64,000 bases of DNA, from NCBI GenBank assembly GCA_012728375.1, contig JAAYFF010000046.1, forward strand, positions 1 through 64,000, in the 5' to 3' direction. This stretch comes from Bacillota bacterium (GTDB lineage Bacteria > Bacillota > Dethiobacteria > DTU022 > UBA8154). Position 1 is the stretch's first letter, and each line of letters starts with the position of its first letter. Shown in pieces: positions 17,883-26,681 of the stretch. The notes under the pieces are model-generated. The model searched no databases, was not told the origin of the DNA, and saw nothing but the letters and a program-made list of their open reading frames with translations. A program made the position numbers and the translations under genes.

Positions 17883-19031
17883 TTATTGCCTTACCGTATG
17901 ATCGCTTACTACTCCTATTTTCCGTATGGAAGGGTCTTCGGCAAAGGAGACGGTGTTGTAGACCAGCAGTATTTGTTTAAAACCGTGCTGCTCAATATAG
18001 GGCCTGACCGCGGAGTTGAAATGGCGAAGGTCGATCATGTGGATTTCATCATAGTGATTGGCTAAAAAAGGCACTAAGGAATTGGCGTAAGAGTCTTTGA
18101 TGATGAGCAGTTTCCTGCCTGTTTCGTTTTGTGCGGCAATGCGCACAAGCGCATGGTTCCCGCCCAGGAAAACGGCATACTGGTCTTTTTTCAGCAGATA
18201 TTCCCTTTCATAAAGGCTGTCTGCGGTTCGTTTTTCATGGACGTATTCCACCCGGCAGGAAAGTTCCCTTTTCGGCATGAAGAGCTGGATAGCATCGGGC
18301 TGAATAAAACGGTGGCCGCTTTTGGAATAGAGCGTGCCGTAAAAATTGTCGCTGACCTGTTCAACGGTAAAGTCATCCAGATCCAGGGCTGCGTAACCCA
18401 GCGCCGTTCCTGCTTCCCTGTACGCATAATATGCCCCTGTCGAGGTCCAGTGGTGATCAGTTTTATAATAGATGTATTCCTCCCTGTGCGCAGCCAGGGC
18501 TTTGCAGGTGTCGATTAGCTGAATGTACGGGGCGAGTTGTTTATTGATCTTCTGTTGCAGTTCTATCTGTTGCCGCGATTCGGCAAACCGCGGGAGCCTG
18601 TCTTCCAAAATTTGCGCAGCAGACGGTGCCGGGAGGAAATAAACTTGCGCCGGAAGGGTTTCGGCAAACCGGTTGATAGCCGCGATATTTTCCTCTAATA
18701 CGTCCGTGTCCGCTTGCTCCGGCTTCTGCAGCAGGTAGCCTTCTTTGCCGAAATAAACGCCATTGTTATCTTTTTTTTGCAGCAGGAGCTCCGCAGCGCA
18801 TTTAATGCCTACCCATGAGTCCCGGAAGGGGAACTGGTCGGCCACGTACTTTTCAGCGGCAAGGCTGAATTTGCCGGATATGAGATGATCCCACGAAAAG
18901 AGAGGCATTTTTTGCAGCATACGGTTTTCCGATTCTGAAAAATCCTGATCGGGCATTATCACGAAAAGCAGGGAAAAGACGGTTAGAAAAGCGAGCATTG
19001 TTATGGTTAATATTCTGTTGAAAAGATGCAC
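17883..19031 (-). CDS. DHHW family protein (AlgJ/AlgX-like), surface O-acetylation
   Basis: 382 residues with an N-terminal membrane anchor (ILTITMLAFLTVFSLLFVI). The motif YYKTDHHWTSTGAYYAY gives the family its name and, with IIKDSYANSLVPFL, provides the SGNH-hydrolase-like catalytic residues. Partner proteins of this type accept an acetyl group exported by an MBOAT protein and pass it to a surface polymer. The gene is 23 bases after the MBOAT gene on the same strand. Confidence 0.88.
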   Translation of the reverse strand: MHLFNRILTITMLAFLTVFSLLFVIMPDQDFSESENRMLQKMPLFSWDHLISGKFSLAAEKYVADQFPFRDSWVGIKCAAELLLQKKDNNGVYFGKEGYLLQKPEQADTDVLEENIAAINRFAETLPAQVYFLPAPSAAQILEDRLPRFAESRQQIELQQKINKQLAPYIQLIDTCKALAAHREEYIYYKTDHHWTSTGAYYAYREAGTALGYAALDLDDFTVEQVSDNFYGTLYSKSGHRFIQPDAIQLFMPKRELSCRVEYVHEKRTADSLYEREYLLKKDQYAVFLGGNHALVRIAAQNETGRKLLIIKDSYANSLVPFLANHYDEIHMIDLRHFNSAVRPYIEQHGFKQILLVYNTVSFAEDPSIRKIGVVSDHTVRQ

Positions 19032-19054
19032 GATATCCCTCCCGGCGCTTTGTT

Positions 19055-20458
19055 TTAAAAACGAAAATATAAGAACGGGTTATAAGCGGCATCGACAAGG
19101 TAGGCAGTGGAAAGCAGAAGCACCAACAGACAGGAGAGCACTGCCGCTGTATAATAGAGCGGGGCCGACCTTTCCAGCAGCCTTTGTTTAAAAGTTCCGC
19201 CGAGGGGGGTAGAGGCGAGAAGAGCAATAAGGATTAACGCGGCATGGGTATACCAGTAGTAAAGCGACTGGTTGTCGAAAATTCCCCCGCCGCTCAGTCC
19301 AAACATAGCCTGCAGATAGTGGGTGCCTGCGGTTAAATTGTCAAAGGCAAAGAGCACCCAGCCGAGCAGTATCAAAAAAATTGCATAAGCATGGCCGATA
19401 AAGCGGGGAGCCCGGCAGAGCCGCTTTAAAAGGAAAGTTTTCTCCAGGGCTATAATCAGGCCATTGTATAGCCCCCAGAGGACAAAATTCCAGGCTGCTC
19501 CGTGCCATAAGCCCGTCAGAAACCAGACCGCGAACAGGTTTCTGTAGAGTACCAGCCTGCCGGAGCGGTTTCCTCCCAGGGGAATATAAACGTACTGCCT
19601 GAACCAGGTTCCCAGGGAGATGTGCCAGCGCCGCCAAAATTCCGTCATGCTGCGGGAGATATAGGGATGGCAAAAATTCTCCGGGAATGTGAATCCGAAC
19701 ATCTTGCCCAGGCCGATAGCCATATCCGAATAGCCGCTGAAATCAAAATAGATCTGCAGGGCAAAGGCAATAATCCCCAGCCAGGCTGTTAGGACCGGCA
19801 GTTCAGAGGGTGGCACCTGCCGGATTTGTTCCCACAAAAGGCCGATATTATTAGCGAGCAGCACTTTTTTACCCAGCCCGGCCACAAACCTTCTTACCCC
19901 TTCCCCGAAAGCGTCAAATCCCTCCATTCTCTGCAGTAGCTGTTTGGATACCGTTTGGTAGCGGATAATCGGTCCTGCGATCAATTGGGGAAAGAGCGCC
20001 AGATAAGTGCCGAACGCGATGAAATTTCGCTGCGGAGGGGTCTCTCCCCGGTAAACATCGACGATGTAAGAAAGCGCCTGAAAGGTATAAAAGGAGATGC
20101 CAAGGGGCAGCGGCAAGCCGGGGCCAGCCAGCGATGTCCCAAGAACACTGTTTAGGATCTGCAGCAGGAAGTCACTGTACTTAAAAAAACACAGCAGTCC
20201 CGCATTAATAAAGATGGAGAAGAACAGGGCCGGCCGGGCGTCCTTTTTCCTTTCTTTATCCCTGCTGATCAGCAGCCCGAGCGTATAGTTAACTGCCGCG
20301 GAGAAAAGCATGAGCAAAATATAAACGGGTTCGCCCCAGGCGTAGAAAATTAAACTGGAGATAAACAGGATGAGATTTCTGCAGCGCCGCACCAGATAGT
20401 AAAGCGCCAGCACCAGGGGCAGAAAGACAAAGAGGAAAAAAAGACTGCTGAAGACCAT
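19055..20458 (-). CDS. MBOAT membrane O-acyltransferase (AlgI/DltB-like)
   Basis: 467 residues with about ten transmembrane segments. FDFSGYSDMAIGLGKMFGF, FWRRWHISLGTWFRQYVYIPLGG and LWHGAAWNFVLWGLYNG are the conserved MBOAT blocks, the last with the catalytic His. It moves acetyl groups across the membrane for the SGNH/DHHW partner. Together with its neighbours it forms a standard clostridial exopolysaccharide or cell-wall O-acetylation module. Confidence 0.92.
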   Translation of the reverse strand: MVFSSLFFLFVFLPLVLALYYLVRRCRNLILFISSLIFYAWGEPVYILLMLFSAAVNYTLGLLISRDKERKKDARPALFFSIFINAGLLCFFKYSDFLLQILNSVLGTSLAGPGLPLPLGISFYTFQALSYIVDVYRGETPPQRNFIAFGTYLALFPQLIAGPIIRYQTVSKQLLQRMEGFDAFGEGVRRFVAGLGKKVLLANNIGLLWEQIRQVPPSELPVLTAWLGIIAFALQIYFDFSGYSDMAIGLGKMFGFTFPENFCHPYISRSMTEFWRRWHISLGTWFRQYVYIPLGGNRSGRLVLYRNLFAVWFLTGLWHGAAWNFVLWGLYNGLIIALEKTFLLKRLCRAPRFIGHAYAIFLILLGWVLFAFDNLTAGTHYLQAMFGLSGGGIFDNQSLYYWYTHAALILIALLASTPLGGTFKQRLLERSAPLYYTAAVLSCLLVLLLSTAYLVDAAYNPFLYFRF

Positions 20459-20511
20459 TGCGTGTTTCCTTTGTTTCCCGTAATTTTTTGCTGCTTGCTT
20501 TTACTGCTCGT

Positions 20512-20991
20512 TTAGTTGAAAAGCCTGTCTAATTTTGTTTTTACTTTTTCATTGTCGTCTGAAATGCACAGGATGACATATTTATCCCGGACCAAAATAA
20601 AGGGGTCGTTAAGTTTGGGCAGCTCTGCCGGCAGGTAATCCTTAAAACTTGCTTGCTGTTCCGCGACCCGCTGTAAAACAGCCTTTTCAATTCTTTTTGC
20701 GGCAACAGCATCCGCGGCCTCAAAAACTGCTATTTCCTCTGCCGTTGCTCCGCTGCTGACATACACTTTCTGTTTGACCGCATCCTGTTCGCTGATTTGA
20801 TAAAGCGTTGTCGCCATTTCGTCGCTGACTGCCGTCAAAATGTCCTGAAAAGCAATTGTTTCCAGAAGCACGTCAGCACATTCATCCACATCTAAAGTAA
20901 TCTCAATCTCAGCGGCAGGTTTGTTGCAGCCGGATAGAGCTATGCAAACGGCAAATAACGCTATCAGCACAAATCCCCCAAGCCTTGGCAT
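20512..20991 (-). CDS. DUF4358 lipoprotein
   Basis: 159 residues from the ATG at 20991, which follows GGGGGTGA; the track start adds 16 residues. Lipobox ALSGC. The pattern ILTAVSDEMATTLYQIS...VYVSSGATAEEIAVFEA matches DUF4358, small lipoproteins repeatedly encoded with alginate-type O-acetyltransferase genes in Clostridia. Probably an accessory of the acetylation complex. Lies between the SGNH and MBOAT genes. Confidence 0.82.
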   Translation of the reverse strand: MPRLGGFVLIALFAVCIALSGCNKPAAEIEITLDVDECADVLLETIAFQDILTAVSDEMATTLYQISEQDAVKQKVYVSSGATAEEIAVFEAADAVAAKRIEKAVLQRVAEQQASFKDYLPAELPKLNDPFILVRDKYVILCISDDNEKVKTKLDRLFN

Positions 20992-21058
20992 TATTTCACC
21001 CCCTTTTCCGGTCAGCATGAAAAATCTCCTCCTTTTCAAAAACCATTACGCTTTATTC

Positions 21059-21988
21059 TCATTCCTGAGCAACATAATGATGCCTAAGATAGTCCAGCCA
21101 CAGATCGCAATAAGCTTTATTCAGATGGATCCCGTCGGTGGACGCATCGCTGCAGAGATTCCCCTCCCCGTCGGCAACGCACCGCGCCACGTCCAGGTAA
21201 TACACTTTTTTCTCCGCAGCCATTTGTTGAATCAGCTCATTATACTTGCGGATATTGGTATTGTTGTATATTTCATCGCTTTGGGAGCGCTTCTTAGTAA
21301 CCGGGAGGATCGACTGGACGTAAATTTGTGCCTCCGGCTTTATCTTCCGGATTTCAGCAATGACTTCGGCATATTTTTTTATGAACAGGTCGCTGTAGAC
21401 CCAGCCCAGTTCGTTAATGCCGAGCATGATATAGACTTTCTGAAATGGTTCCCTTTGCAAAGCTTCAAAAATGGTTATCTTTTGCCCGCCCGGGGTTTTA
21501 ACAACCTCCCGGCTGAAAATCGTATCCACTTTTAAGCCCTTGGAATGGTAATACGCGGCATTTTGCGGGCCGCTGTACAGTTGAAATCCTTCTGTGCGGG
21601 AATCGCCGATAAAAACGGCATCCTCAAAGTAGTCTTCCGTAAGGGCAATATCCGCTGTAGGCACCGGTTTGCTAAAATCATATGCCCTTGCCGCAGGCAA
21701 CTCTTCTGCAGGCGCAGGATCTGCGGCCGGCGGTCCGGCATCGCTATCTTCCGCAGCTGCCGGTGCATCCTCCCTCTCCATGCCGTCAGGCAAAGGGACG
21801 GTAATTTGCCCTACCGCTAAGCCGACCGCTGGGGGCAGAACGCTTCTTTCCGCTTCCCGGGAATTACCCGGCGAAAAAACAGCGGCCAAAGCTGCAAAAA
21901 GGAAAAAAGGCATCACAACGAGGCAGAAAGACGGCAGGTGCAAAGGGCGTCTTGTTCTTGCATATCTGTTTCCCACTGATAAAAACAT
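21059..21988 (-). CDS. SGNH/GDSL hydrolase family protein, membrane anchored
   Basis: 309 residues from the ATG at 21988 (GGAGAAGGG upstream); the track ATG at 22039 has no ribosome site. N-terminal helix, a Pro/Ala-rich linker (about 45-95), then the SGNH blocks FIGDSRTEG, MLGINELGW and DGIHLN. Likely acts on acetyl esters of surface polymer, working with the MBOAT and DHHW proteins. First gene of the minus-strand cluster, facing the WalR/PhoP-like repeats at 22065-22104. Confidence 0.87.
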   Translation of the reverse strand: MFLSVGNRYARTRRPLHLPSFCLVVMPFFLFAALAAVFSPGNSREAERSVLPPAVGLAVGQITVPLPDGMEREDAPAAAEDSDAGPPAADPAPAEELPAARAYDFSKPVPTADIALTEDYFEDAVFIGDSRTEGFQLYSGPQNAAYYHSKGLKVDTIFSREVVKTPGGQKITIFEALQREPFQKVYIMLGINELGWVYSDLFIKKYAEVIAEIRKIKPEAQIYVQSILPVTKKRSQSDEIYNNTNIRKYNELIQQMAAEKKVYYLDVARCVADGEGNLCSDASTDGIHLNKAYCDLWLDYLRHHYVAQE

Positions 21989-22064
21989 CCCTTCTCCGAA
22001 ATAGTTCTTAAGGAAAAGTTTGCTCTCCTTAATTTTCATTTTAACCGCTTTGTTTCGACAATGA

Positions 22065-22104
22065 TTTACAGAGCAGTTGAAAAATGGTTACAGAAAAGTT
22101 ACAG
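22065..22104. promoter_or_regulatory. WalR/PhoP-like tandem operator, four hexamers in 11-bp phase
   Basis: On the plus strand TTTACA (22065), GTTGAA (22076), GTTACA (22087) and GTTACA (22098) recur every 11 bases. Read on the minus strand the last two give TGTAAC-N5-TGTAAC, an exact match to the WalR consensus TGTWAH-N5-TGTWAH. The site lies between the O-acetylation cluster and the two-component operon, 77-116 bases from the SGNH start and 90-129 bases from the regulator start. Confidence 0.65.
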
Positions 22105-22193
22105 TTTCTGCAAGGGGAAAGTTTCAGGTGGAAAAGGCCTGCAGGAATATAGTACAATAGCTTAAGAAGAAGGAATGCGGGAGTGAGCGTTTC

Positions 22194-22901
22194 ATGCAGT
22201 CAGGCAGAGCGAAAGTGCTGGTCGTGGAAGATGAAGTTTCCATACGGAAGTTTATTGCCGTTAATTTACACAGAAATGATTTTGAAGTGCTTGAGGCCGG
22301 GGACGGGGAGACAGCCCTGGAGATAGCTGAAAGCTGCTTGCCTGATGTGGTTGTGCTGGATGTGATGCTGCCTTCCATGGACGGTTTTGAAGTATGCATG
22401 CAGATCAGGCAGCGGATGCCGCAGGCCGTAATTATCATGCTGACGGCCAGGGGAGAGGATATGGATAAAATCATGGGGCTGGAACTGGGAGCCGATGATT
22501 ATATGGTCAAGCCCTTTAACCCTCTGGAACTCATTGCCAGAATCCGGGCCAACCTGCGAAAAGTGCCCCGTCATTCCCCTGCAAAAGGAAATTGTCTTTT
22601 CTTTCAGCAGCTCATGCTGGACCTGGAAGGGCAGCGCTTTTATAAAAACGGTCGGGAAATAGAGCTAACACCAACTGAATTTGCCATCATGAAGGTGCTT
22701 CTCAGCAATCCCGGAAAAGCATTCAGCCGGAACGAAATTATGAACAGCGTGTGGGGCCGGGATTACTTCGGCGATCTGAAAACAGTGGATGTGCATATCC
22801 GCAGGATAAGGGAGAAACTGGAAGACGATCCGTCTGCTCCCCGCTGGATAGAAACAGTCTGGGGCGTCGGCTACCGCTTGGGAGGAGGGGAGCGCTTCTG
22901 A
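22194..22901 (+). CDS. OmpR/PhoB-family response regulator
   Basis: 235 residues. Receiver domain with VVEDE, phosphoacceptor D56 in VVVLDVMLP and K106 in YMVKPF. C-terminal winged helix ending TVDVHIRRIREKLEDD...ETVWGVGYRLG. PhoP/WalR subfamily in length and style. Its stop overlaps the start of the sensor kinase gene. Likely binds the direct repeats at 22065-22104 upstream of itself. Confidence 0.95.
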   Translation: MQSGRAKVLVVEDEVSIRKFIAVNLHRNDFEVLEAGDGETALEIAESCLPDVVVLDVMLPSMDGFEVCMQIRQRMPQAVIIMLTARGEDMDKIMGLELGADDYMVKPFNPLELIARIRANLRKVPRHSPAKGNCLFFQQLMLDLEGQRFYKNGREIELTPTEFAIMKVLLSNPGKAFSRNEIMNSVWGRDYFGDLKTVDVHIRRIREKLEDDPSAPRWIETVWGVGYRLGGGERF

Positions 22902-24301
22902 GCATTAAAAGCAGGATAATCTTGAATTTCATGTTTATCATTGTCATTACGGTGATCATTCTGGAATTTTTTCTCATTGCCAACATCCGGCAAAACTATT
23001 ATAAAAACCTGGAGGACACCCTCCTCAACCAGCTGCAGACCTCCACAGACTTATATGTAAGGTACTTTTCCGCTACAACCCTGTCCGATAATATTTTAAA
23101 TAATGTGGATACCTTTTGGAAACAGGTAACTGCACAGGTGGAAATTATTGGCATGAATGGGCGCGTCCTCATGAATTCCCAGGGAGTCATCGACGACCCT
23201 GCTGCCGGAATGGGCGATGTGCAGGCTGCATTAAGGGGAGAAAAGGGCGTCTGGGTCGGCCGGTTTTCCCCTGAAGCGGAAAAGGTCATGGCCGCCTCAT
23301 GCCCCATCGTGGTGGCCGGAGAGCAGGTGGGGGTTTTACGGTTTGTTGCTTCCTTAAAGGAAGTGGACCTGGAAATTAGAAACGTTGCCGGCAGGTATCT
23401 TTCTTTCGGCGGCCTGGTTATTCTTATTTCCGGGCTGGTGAGCATCATTTTGGCCAATACAATCACTGAACCGTTGAAGCAGATTACCAGAGCAGCCGAG
23501 GAAATGGCCAGGGGGAATTTTAAAGTGAAAAGCCCCTACCGGTCCAAAGATGAAATCGGTAGGCTCTCCGGGACCCTGAACTATCTGGCCAGCGAGATTT
23601 TAAAAAAGGATGAGCTGAAAAATGATTTTATTTCCTCAGTCTCCCACGAGCTGCGCACTCCCCTGACTTCCATCAAGGGTTGGGCCGTGACGCTGAAACA
23701 GGGCTTTGAAAACAGGGAGTTTTTGGAGGACGGCCTGGATATTATTGAAAAGGAAAGTGACCGGCTTGCCCGGATGGTGGAAGAACTTTTGGATTTCTCC
23801 AGGTTTGTTTCGGGGAAGATTACATTAAAAAAGGAAAAGGTTAATATTGCAGGCCTTTTGGAACACCTGCGCATCCAGCTGGCCCCTCGGGCTGAGCGGG
23901 AAGAGATAGACTTTCAGATTAAGTTTAACGGCGGAGACACCCCTTTCCTTTATACCGACGAGAACCGCCTGAAACAGGTGTTCATCAATCTGCTGGACAA
24001 TGCTTTTAAATTTACAGCTCCCGGCGGGAGGGTTTCCCTGACGGCTCTGTACGGCGACGGATGCTACTGCTTTTATATTGAGGATAACGGTTGCGGGATT
24101 CCGGAGGAAGAGCTGCCCAGAGTAAAAGAGAAGTTTTATAAGGGGAAATCCAGCAAATCGCAAAGCGGAATCGGACTGTCCATATCCGATGAAATTGTCC
24201 GGCTGATGAAGGGAAAACTGGAGATCAGCAGCGAAGTCGGCAAGGGCACGCGGGTTGCCGTTTATTTGCCCCTCAAGTCTGAAGACAACGGTGGTGCGTA
24301 A
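22898..24301 (+). CDS. Sensor histidine kinase (PhoR/ResE type)
   Basis: 467 residues if the rare CTG at 22898 is the start; it overlaps the regulator stop (CTGA) and follows GGGAGGAGGGG. A TTG at 22922 is an alternative, and the track start at 22751 lies deep inside the regulator. Two transmembrane helices flank an extracytoplasmic sensor of about 150 residues, then HAMP, the H-box SHELRTPLTSIKGW and the ATP-binding blocks NLLDNAFKF, EDNGCGIPEEE and GIGLSISDE. Cognate kinase of the preceding regulator. Confidence 0.93.
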   Translation: MSIKSRIILNFMFIIVITVIILEFFLIANIRQNYYKNLEDTLLNQLQTSTDLYVRYFSATTLSDNILNNVDTFWKQVTAQVEIIGMNGRVLMNSQGVIDDPAAGMGDVQAALRGEKGVWVGRFSPEAEKVMAASCPIVVAGEQVGVLRFVASLKEVDLEIRNVAGRYLSFGGLVILISGLVSIILANTITEPLKQITRAAEEMARGNFKVKSPYRSKDEIGRLSGTLNYLASEILKKDELKNDFISSVSHELRTPLTSIKGWAVTLKQGFENREFLEDGLDIIEKESDRLARMVEELLDFSRFVSGKITLKKEKVNIAGLLEHLRIQLAPRAEREEIDFQIKFNGGDTPFLYTDENRLKQVFINLLDNAFKFTAPGGRVSLTALYGDGCYCFYIEDNGCGIPEEELPRVKEKFYKGKSSKSQSGIGLSISDEIVRLMKGKLEISSEVGKGTRVAVYLPLKSEDNGGA

Positions 24302-24302
24302 A

Positions 24303-25796
24303 GTGCGCAAAACTTTTTGCCTTATTGTCTTGTTACTTCTTTTTGGCAGCGCGGCAGGCGGCTGTATCGGCCAAAATGCAGATTTTACCCTCAGGATTGT
24401 CCCGCCGCAAAACCCGCACCTGCCGCTGCAGGGGACATGGGAGATTGTGTCCGTCCTGAAGGAGGGCACGCCGAACAACCGGGAACTGGCAGAGCAGTGG
24501 GTGGGCAAAACCCTTCATTTTGGGGATAAAAATATCCTGCTGGGCGGGTATTTTTTGCCTGAATTCCGTTGTCAGGTAAAACGGGTCCAAGCAGAAGCTT
24601 ACATACTCTATCAGCAGCAGGTTTTTCCCGACGGCTTTCGTTTTCAGAATGCCGAAATCGAAGTGATCACGCTCTCCGACGATCATCTGTTTTTGTGTGA
24701 ATTTGTGCGGGAAGGTGGCGGCGAATTATTGCTGATTCTTTTTAACAATAGCTATTTGGTCAGGAAAATCTCGGATGATGTGGATGAAACAGTTTTTACC
24801 TCCGTGTCGGCAGCCGGCTTTGACATCGGCAGCCTGGCGGAACCCGGAAGCAAATTTACGGGCGTCTTGCTGGGGCTGCGCTCTCCAAACCCGGACCAAA
24901 ACAACCGGCAAAATGATCATTACCGCACCCTCTGGCTGGCGCTGGAAGACCGGAAGCTTGCTCCGGTGCTGGAAACGGAGGGGATTATCTTTCCGCGAAG
25001 AAGGGGTTTTTACCGGCTGGAGGTTGCCGCAAAAAGCTGGGGGGAAAAAGGGGAAGACTTTTTAATCGCTGTTGATATGTCGGAAGAGGAATGGAAGGAT
25101 GACCTCGAACTGTCGCCGGACCCTTTGCTCCGGGAGGGAAAAGAAGGCTATATTCACCGCAGGATTCGCTATATCGGCAATGATTACCTTTCCGTTGAAG
25201 AAACAGTAAAGCAGATACCAATAAGCCGCGGGGGTGCAAGGGAAGAAAGCAGGTTGTACACAGTCGCGGTTGACGGTTTGCCGGGGTTAAGAGCAATAAA
25301 AATTTCCGACCTTGCGGGAGACGGCGCTCTCCGTGCCATGGAACAGGGAAAAATCAATCTCCTGCGACAGCTTGGGCTGGAACAAACAGGTCCGGTGGAT
25401 GAAGAAAATTTTTGCCTGGCCAGAAAAATGGGTTACTGGATTTTCAACGGCCGCTTGAGTTATCCCAAAGACGGTGTCTTTGTAACCGCGGATTATAATG
25501 TCGATGTCATCGCGCCAAGCCATGTGGTCTTTTACAATAAGCTGAATATCCCCTGGCCCCGGGTGAAGAATTATATACCGGCCGCGCTTGATATCTTTAC
25601 TTCACCTAACAGGGACTTGGCGCTGGTTGTGACAAACAACGAAATTTTAGTTTACGGCATGTTTCAGGATAACCTTTCCGGCCGGCCTCTGGAGAGGATA
25701 TCATTAAAGGAGGGCGAAGAGGTTATCATGGCTGAATGGGCTCTGGGGCAGTACTATGTTGAAAACTGGGCCATGACCTTTCAGAACTTGCACTAG
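24303..25796 (+). CDS. Large lipoprotein of unknown function, third gene of the two-component operon
   Basis: About 497 residues from GTG 24303 (GGTGG nine bases upstream), one base after the kinase stop; GTG 24294 is possible. Signal sequence VRKTFCLIVLLLLFG with lipobox SAAGGC. The rest is beta-rich without a motif I recognise. Its last codons TTG CAC TAG lie inside the left terminal repeat of the RAYT element, so the natural C-terminus may have been altered by insertion. Probably works with the sensor kinase at the cell surface. Confidence 0.75.
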   Translation: MRKTFCLIVLLLLFGSAAGGCIGQNADFTLRIVPPQNPHLPLQGTWEIVSVLKEGTPNNRELAEQWVGKTLHFGDKNILLGGYFLPEFRCQVKRVQAEAYILYQQQVFPDGFRFQNAEIEVITLSDDHLFLCEFVREGGGELLLILFNNSYLVRKISDDVDETVFTSVSAAGFDIGSLAEPGSKFTGVLLGLRSPNPDQNNRQNDHYRTLWLALEDRKLAPVLETEGIIFPRRRGFYRLEVAAKSWGEKGEDFLIAVDMSEEEWKDDLELSPDPLLREGKEGYIHRRIRYIGNDYLSVEETVKQIPISRGGAREESRLYTVAVDGLPGLRAIKISDLAGDGALRAMEQGKINLLRQLGLEQTGPVDEENFCLARKMGYWIFNGRLSYPKDGVFVTADYNVDVIAPSHVVFYNKLNIPWPRVKNYIPAALDIFTSPNRDLALVVTNNEILVYGMFQDNLSGRPLERISLKEGEEVIMAEWALGQYYVENWAMTFQNLH

Positions 25797-26673
25797 GGAC
25801 GGACCCTGTTGCACAGGAATGGGTTTGACCTTAATGTAATTAACAAAAGAAAAGAGGTGCCGGCATGGCCAGACAACCGAGAGAAAAAAGCGCAACCGGT
25901 TATTACCATATCATGATGAGAGGTATCAACCGGGAGTTTATTTACCGAACAGTAAAAGAGAAGCGATACTTCATGGGCCTTCTTAAGGATGAATTGAGTC
26001 CCTGTTTAGTAGGATATTGTCTGATGGATAATCATGTTCATCTGTTAGTGAATGCCCAGTTGGATGAATTATCGTTAGCTATTAAAAAAATTAATGTTAA
26101 ATATGCGATGCAATATAATTATCATAATCAGAGAGTTGGTCACCTTTTTCAAAATCGTTATAAAAGCGAGGCTATACATACGGAGCCATATCTTATCCAG
26201 GTTATCCGCTATATCCATAACAACCCGGTAAAAGCTGGGATAATCCCAGGAGCGGAAGATTACCAATGGAGTAGCTATAGGGAATACCTGGGAGATACTG
26301 TTTTAGTCGCTGAACATCACAAGGCTTTTATCTTAAGTTTTTTCTCGGGAAATATTGCTGAGTTTATTCGCTTTCATCAACAGAAAGATGATTGCGAATA
26401 CCTTGATACCAAAGAAGAAATAGAAAGAAATCGTATCACTTTGGCACGGGACATTATCACGGAATTTTGTAACGAAATAGGGATTTTCGATCAGTCTCAG
26501 ATTAAAAATGAAGGTCGCTATATACAGGAGATAATACTTAGACTTCTCCATAAAACAAAGCTAAGTCACAGGGACATTGCACGATTATTAGAAGTGAATC
26601 GGGGTCTAGTTCATTATGTTGCTAGTAAGACAAGCAAGCAAAGGATCGTGCAATAGGGTCCGTCCCCAGTGCA
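25789..26673 (+). mobile_element. RAYT (IS200-like) element with 27-bp terminal inverted repeats
   Basis: The left end 25789-25815 (TGCACTAGGGACGGACCCTG...) and right end 26647-26673 are imperfect inverted copies, identical at about 24 of 27 positions, enclosing a single Y1 transposase gene. Each end contains a small GGG-ACGGA-CCC hairpin, as in REP sequences served by RAYT enzymes. The element lies between two convergent genes. No target duplication is seen, as expected for this enzyme class. Confidence 0.8.
25865..26656 (+). CDS. REP-associated tyrosine transposase (Y1_Tnp, RAYT)
   Basis: 263 residues, ATG 25865 with AAGAGGTGCC upstream. Y1 HUH family: YYHIMMRGINREFIY, the HUH motif DNHVHLLV and the catalytic tyrosine region YAMQYNYHNQRVGHLFQNRYKS, then VIRYIHNNPVKAGI. 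It would nick single-stranded DNA at the REP-like ends. An extra C-terminal part after 180 resembles a helix-turn-helix (LSHRDIARLLEVNRGLVHYVAS), as in longer RAYT proteins. The frame is intact, so the element may be active. Confidence 0.92.
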   Translation: MARQPREKSATGYYHIMMRGINREFIYRTVKEKRYFMGLLKDELSPCLVGYCLMDNHVHLLVNAQLDELSLAIKKINVKYAMQYNYHNQRVGHLFQNRYKSEAIHTEPYLIQVIRYIHNNPVKAGIIPGAEDYQWSSYREYLGDTVLVAEHHKAFILSFFSGNIAEFIRFHQQKDDCEYLDTKEEIERNRITLARDIITEFCNEIGIFDQSQIKNEGRYIQEIILRLLHKTKLSHRDIARLLEVNRGLVHYVASKTSKQRIVQ

Positions 26674-26681
26674 CACACTTG

